Shown: one piece after another, positions 59,898 through 64,000 of the stretch | How positions within the stretch are numbered: the stretch's first letter is position 1 | Layout: the number at the start of each line of letters is the position of its first letter | Assembly (NCBI GenBank): GCA_004335835.1 | Contig: RWJK01001731.1 | Coordinates: 218,551 to 282,550, forward strand | Direction of reading: 5' to 3' | DNA from: Scenedesmus sp. ARA3 | Lineage: Eukaryota; Chlorophyta; Chlorophyceae; Sphaeropleales; Scenedesmaceae | Length of the DNA stretch: 64,000 bases | Made by a program: the position numbers and the translations under genes | Notes under the pieces: model-generated | Seen by the model: the letters and a program-made list of their open reading frames with translations, nothing else | The model's database searches: none | Told to the model about the DNA's origin: nothing

Positions 59898-61665
59898 AGC
59901 TGATGTGGCAGACCAAGACAAGTGGCAGTGTATTGGCTGAGAGCATGGGCATGGAGCTGTAGCCATGCAGAGGTACGCATGACGGGTGGGTGTGAGTGGT
60001 GCGTTCTTATCTGCAGGGCATCTATATGAATGGTGCATGTGTACAGCGTGTAGGTATGGCTGAGATGCTGATGTAGTCGCACGCCTCAGTGAGGCTGCTG
60101 GAGACATCATGTTTGATGCGCAGGTCTGAGCCCGCGCGTGTGCTCCATTGGGTTTGTGTGAGCGTGCTTATGTAGGTCTGTGTGTGCCGACTGGGGCAAA
60201 CTGGTGACAACAAATGCATTCTGCACCACCTGGTATCAGAACTCATGAACCGTTTGAATTACTGAACGACCCGTGCCTGTTGTTGGACGGCATAAGCAGC
60301 AAGCTGTGCACTGCATTTGGCTGCTGCGTTTTGAGGCCCTGCCGTCAACCTGCGCTCCAGCACAGGTTGTACAGTGTGATGTTCTGAGCCAATGTCGCAT
60401 GTTGCAGTTTGCAGGATTTTTGCTTTGTGCAGCAGGTTGTGAGCCAGTGTTGGATGCACACCATACTCTGCCAAGTGATGTCTGTGCAGCGCTTCCCCGG
60501 ATACGGCACAATGCACTTCACCATTTCGCATGCTTATTTTTGTCGCCAGCATGCTGGCTGCTGCACAACGGATGCAACATGCAGAGAAGCATACCAGACG
60601 CAGCGGGCAAACACTGCAGAGGCATTACATGGAGCACAGTCTGCTTGCCGTGCTGCTGTGACAGCTTGACATGCTTGGCTGTATGTTATGTGACTGTACG
60701 GTACATGGGTGTTAGGTGCAGCCAAGGTGCTGCCGACAAACCTGTCGCCGTGCTCAGGAGCTGCTGGAACTCTTTGTAGAGCGGAGAATACCTCCTGCAA
60801 TGTGCCCTCCGCATGTGCCGACACAGCTGCTTGTGCGGCTGCGTCCTGCAAGGCAACACTACACCGGTGTACAGGGGACATGTGCTTGCTTTGGCCGTCT
60901 GCAATGGGTTTTGGTGGAGCTGCGGCATGACGCAGCTGTCAAGCCCTCAGGGGCTCGTGGGCCCTGTTCTGCCCCTTGATTGCATGCGAGCCTGGTCACG
61001 TGCTATGATTGCAGACAACAGGATGTTTGGTTTGCAGGGTGTCATGGTTGGTTGCCGGCATGCATGCCTGCTTTGCGGGATCCGCAGCAGTTTACATGCC
61101 CGGGCACTTGCCTGTTATAGATTGGTTGTTTCTTCAAGGGGTTGTCCCTCCAAGGCTTGGAGGTGCATCAACGTTGGTGGTGAACCGGCACCGGTTCACC
61201 GTGAACCTGAGTACAATCATTGAATGGACTGACAGCAAGTCTGAATGCAAGGACGTCGTTCTTACCCTGAGCAGTGCATCACACCACACCATTGCCTGCC
61301 GTGTGTGTACTTCCTAGTGTTTCCTGCAAGGACAATCTCGCGTATTGCATGCTGGCACCCCATCACGGCATCATGTCAGGTGGGCTGCCCAGATGTTGGG
61401 TGCCATGCTGGGCTGTTGCACAGTTCAGCAAGCATGTACTTGTAACTGTGCTCAACTCTGCAGTCATGCCAGCTATCTCCTCAGTGACAGCGCCCCTTCT
61501 CCAGGGTGCGGAGCAGGCATCTGGTTGTGTACCTGAAAAACGCGGGCTCAGGTCTGGCCTGATTGCAATGCCTGACGACACATGCAGCGCTACCTTGACA
61601 CCCGTGAGTGAATGAAAAGAAAGGTTGTTCTGCAGCACACGAGATTGGCAGTGAAAGCATAGCAG
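59898..61665 (+). other. Unresolved stretch, probably contains upstream exons of the next gene
   Basis: Coding-looking fragments occur on plus. One at about 60730-60980 includes ELLELFVERRIPPAM. One at about 61060-61300 includes RHRFTVNLSTIIEWTD. One at about 61505-61552 includes RHLVVYLKNAGS. I could not join them unambiguously. The segment also holds a palindrome at 61179-61200. Confidence 0.4.
61179..61200. repeat. Perfect 10-bp palindrome, 2-bp spacer
   Basis: GGTGAACCGG and CCGGTTCACC are exact reverse complements separated by CA. It lies inside a coding-looking fragment, so it may be fortuitous. Confidence 0.8.
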
Positions 61666-63038
61666 CGGCAGTCTCCGCTACCCATCACCAGATCAACCTC
61701 AACGCGTCAAGAACTGGGGTGATAGGAGTTCCTCAACATCCATTGCGTCAAGGTCCAGTCAAGAACGGCTGCAGCTTCATCAAGGGTGCGTCTCTTGTTC
61801 CTGGGTGCTGTTCTTCCAGCACACTAGCGTATGCTTTAATGTCGCTGTCTTAATGTCGCTGTCACGATCAACTAAAGAGTGCCTCGTGTATTTTTATCTG
61901 CAGGTCCTTTGGCACAATCGGGCGCTTGCCCAGCTTTGACAGCAGCGAAGGGTCATGCCAGCGTACAGTGGCAGTGGTGAGTCGAGCAGGCCAGGCCCGC
62001 TGCTGTTGTTCCACAGCGACTTTGATCTACGCTGTGATGGTGCCTGATCGGCTGCCATGCACGTGTGCCTTGCAGACGTTTCTGAGGAAAGACTCAAGTT
62101 GGACGGTGATGATGGGGACAATTACAGAGGCAGGCAGAGGTATGGTCCGGCGTTGGGTGCCTTCAAATGCAGCCAGACAGCAGCATCAGGAGGCAAAGCA
62201 GCAGCTGGTGCACCAGGGTGACACATAGGAGCAGCAGCAGCAGCACCGCTGCTGCTGTCACTGTCAATACCGTACGACGGTACACAGCAGCAGCGGCAGC
62301 AGATGCCAAGCCTGTTCGCAGCAGCAATTGCAGTCCGCAGCAAGCAGCTCCTTGCATTCTGCTAGACATCTGCGCAGTGTGAAGCCCTGTGACAAGGCTT
62401 GCTTGCAGCCACCTTATTGCAATGCTGCTTAGCCAGCATAGCCAACAGCACCAGAACTTCAGCCAGTTAAGGTTACCTGCAGGCAACCTGCAGGCGTCAC
62501 TGCAGGCAACGAAGTCCTGCCTCTGTGCAGAACAGCTGCAGCACCCGTGCTAGTCAGGTGCAGCACCCGACAGGGTGTGCTGCTGGCATTGCATGTTGGC
62601 TGCAGCTGCTCACGCCAGCACGGCCAAGTAGGTGACATGCAGGGTTAGCGGTGTGCACAGGAAGGCCCAGCTGCAGGGACTTCTGGCTTCTGGCGGAGCA
62701 GCCGGCTGTTGCAGCTCTGGCAGCTTTACCAGCTAGCTTGTGTGCTGCTGCTGATGCAGTACTGCCAGCACTGGCAGCATCAGCCGCAGGGCAACGTTGC
62801 GGTGCTGCGGTGCGAGTTCGGGCGCATTGTCACGCCAGCAGATGAAGCAGTTGAACAAGGCAGTGCAGTACCCACCCCCTTGCTTGCAGCAGACTTGCAT
62901 GCCCACAGCATGCTCACAGCAGCAGCAGCAACAGCAGCAGTAGCAGCCACGGCAGAGCAGCTTGCAGCACAGAGTACTCCAGCGCAGCAGTTGCAGTCCT
63001 CAAGTGCACCACCAGGTAGCAGTCAGCAGCTGCTGTGA
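61666..63038 (+). CDS. 3' part of an unrecognised gene, four exons assembled
   Basis: Exons 61666-61785, 61904-61976, 62076-62139 and 62671-63038 join in phase (donors CAAGG|GTGCGT, GTG|GTGAGT and AGAG|GTATGG; acceptors ATAGCAG, CTGCAG, TTGCAG and GCCCAG), giving the C-terminal ~207 residues. The exons are short, so this gene is easily missed. The protein reads as a Ser-rich basic segment, then SFGTIGRLPSFDSSEGS, TVAVTFLRKDSSWTVMMGTI, and a segment LACVLLLMQYCQHW that may be membrane-associated. A strand-like NVAVLRCEFGRIV and an Ala/Gln-rich tail ending in TGA follow. I do not recognise the family. Upstream exons must exist, because exon 1 here starts in phase 2 and has no Met. Confidence 0.6.
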
Positions 63039-63885
63039 GAGCGTGCATGCACAGCTGCAGCATGCGCACGTCCAGCATGTGTGGGCGCAGTTGCGGTCAG
63101 AGCAGAGGCGCTGCACCGGCTGCGTGCGCAGCTTTGATCGGCCAAGGCAGGAAGTGCAGCCAGCTTTACAGCAGCACACCAGCAACACACAGATGCACAT
63201 CCCAGCAATGAAGGTTCAGCGGCCATGTATGTGGTGGTTGCAGCAGCCTTGTGCAGCATTGCTCCTGTGTTTGCTGCTGTGGAGGGTAGGCCTCTGCTGC
63301 TGCCGCATTGACTGGTGTGCGCGTGGCAGCCGGTACAGCTTCAACCCGCACAGTGCTTTGCAGGACATGCAGCGCAGCTGGCCACAGCTTCGCTGCCCAA
63401 CACAGCTGCGACAGATCAGCAACACACACAGCAACGTAATCACCAGGAAACACCGCAGCAGGTCACTGCAGCTCAGCACAGCCCACCGCTGACAAGGCAC
63501 TGACAGCAGCTGCTCAGCGGCCCCACTGTACTCGGCTTTGCTGGCTGCTGCTGTGCGCGCAGCAGCCGCAGCACCTGCAGTGGGCACGGCACTGATCAGT
63601 AGGCTCCTCTGCTGCTGTGCTTGCTGCTCTTGCGTGCAGCCACAGGACTGGCAGCGATGACTATGGCAGGGACAGCGTCAGCAATAGGAGCAGAAGCAGG
63701 GACAGAAGTGTCTCCAGGTGAGGCGCGCCGGCAGCTCTGCTCTTTGTGCATGCAGATGCTGCTCATGCATGCCGATACCATAGGTGCTGCGCCATCGTGC
63801 TGTCAAGTATAGGATTATGCTTGAACTTGCACCATAGCCAGCATGCACATCCTTGCCACACAGGGCCAAGGGCCGTTTGTGCTTT
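63039..63885. other. Low-complexity stretch, no supported gene
   Basis: CAG/GCA-rich sequence with short overlapping frames on both strands. It may be 3' UTR of the preceding gene. Nothing else is recognisable. Confidence 0.35.
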
Positions 63886-64000
63886 TCATGCTGCAGTACG
63901 TCTTAAACAACCCGCGCACGCCCGATTGCTGCTGCCGCTGCTGCGTCTGTTGCCGCGCTGCAGCCGCTCCCACTCGCGCCGCTCCAGCCCCTCACCAAGG
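63886..64000 (-). CDS. Possible 3'-terminal exon of a minus-strand gene, partial
   Basis: From the right edge the minus strand reads LGEGLERREWERLQRGNRR followed by a Ser/Gly/Arg stretch to a TGA at 63888-63886. The charged beginning looks coding. The first bases also resemble a donor (TTG|GTGAGG), in which case coding would end at the window edge and the rest would be intron. The call is weak either way. Confidence 0.3.
   Translation of the reverse strand, partial: LGEGLERREWERLQRGNRRSSGSSNRACAGCLRRTAA

Overview
The window is nuclear DNA from a green alga (Chlorophyta; probably Chlorophyceae, with a Sphaeropleales/Scenedesmus-like style as an order-level guess only). The reasons are: intron-dense genes with GT-AG junctions that I could phase by hand; heavy CAG/CTG triplet use giving polyQ, polyA and polyS tracts; a PsbS-like thylakoid protein with a plastid-type N-terminus; a plant-type calcium-dependent protein kinase (CDPK); a DUF1995 plastid protein; and TAG and TGA both used as ordinary stops. 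There is no sign of bacterial operons, phage, CRISPR or rRNA.

Layout, left to right. An unrecognised ~1000-residue polyQ protein lies on the minus strand (202-3872). A 1.96 kb gap follows. A small coiled-coil protein (minus, 5831-6934) lies head to head with a JmjC/cupin-8 Fe(II)/2-oxoglutarate oxygenase (plus, 7515-11282). A perfect 18-bp hairpin sits just downstream of the JmjC gene. Then come a PsbS-like four-helix antenna-superfamily protein (12111-14572), a myristoylated CDPK with four EF-hands (15493-19781), the retromer core subunit VPS35 (21467-27259) and an unrecognised Q/A-rich protein (28358-31924). A 3.9 kb stretch without supported genes follows. On the minus strand lie a DUF1995 protein (35864-38349) and an Argonaute (38865-44821). 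On the plus strand lie a MATE transporter (45675-49662), an unrecognised Q-rich protein with a suspicious in-frame TAG (51307-54360, possibly reaching 54997), OSCP1/NOR1 (55294-57738), a calycin-like protein (58065-59897), and a gene whose 3' half I could assemble (61666-63038). A fragment of a possible minus-strand gene touches the right edge.

The genes look like an unrelated mixture: chromatin/oxygenase, photoprotection, calcium signalling, endosomal sorting, RNA silencing, transport and cilium-associated genes. I see no pathway cluster. The strongest unusual object is the Argonaute. Its guide 5'-phosphate pocket residues are intact, but its fourth catalytic residue is Asn instead of His, it carries an internal RGG tract, and one intron ends in CAT where CAG is expected, exactly in front of the exon encoding the catalytic-core strand. 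A second window-wide pattern is that CTG arrays stand where polypyrimidine tracts should be, directly upstream of many 3' splice sites.

All gene models were joined by hand from splice consensus plus reading-frame phase, without transcript evidence. Starts and terminal exons are the least certain parts.
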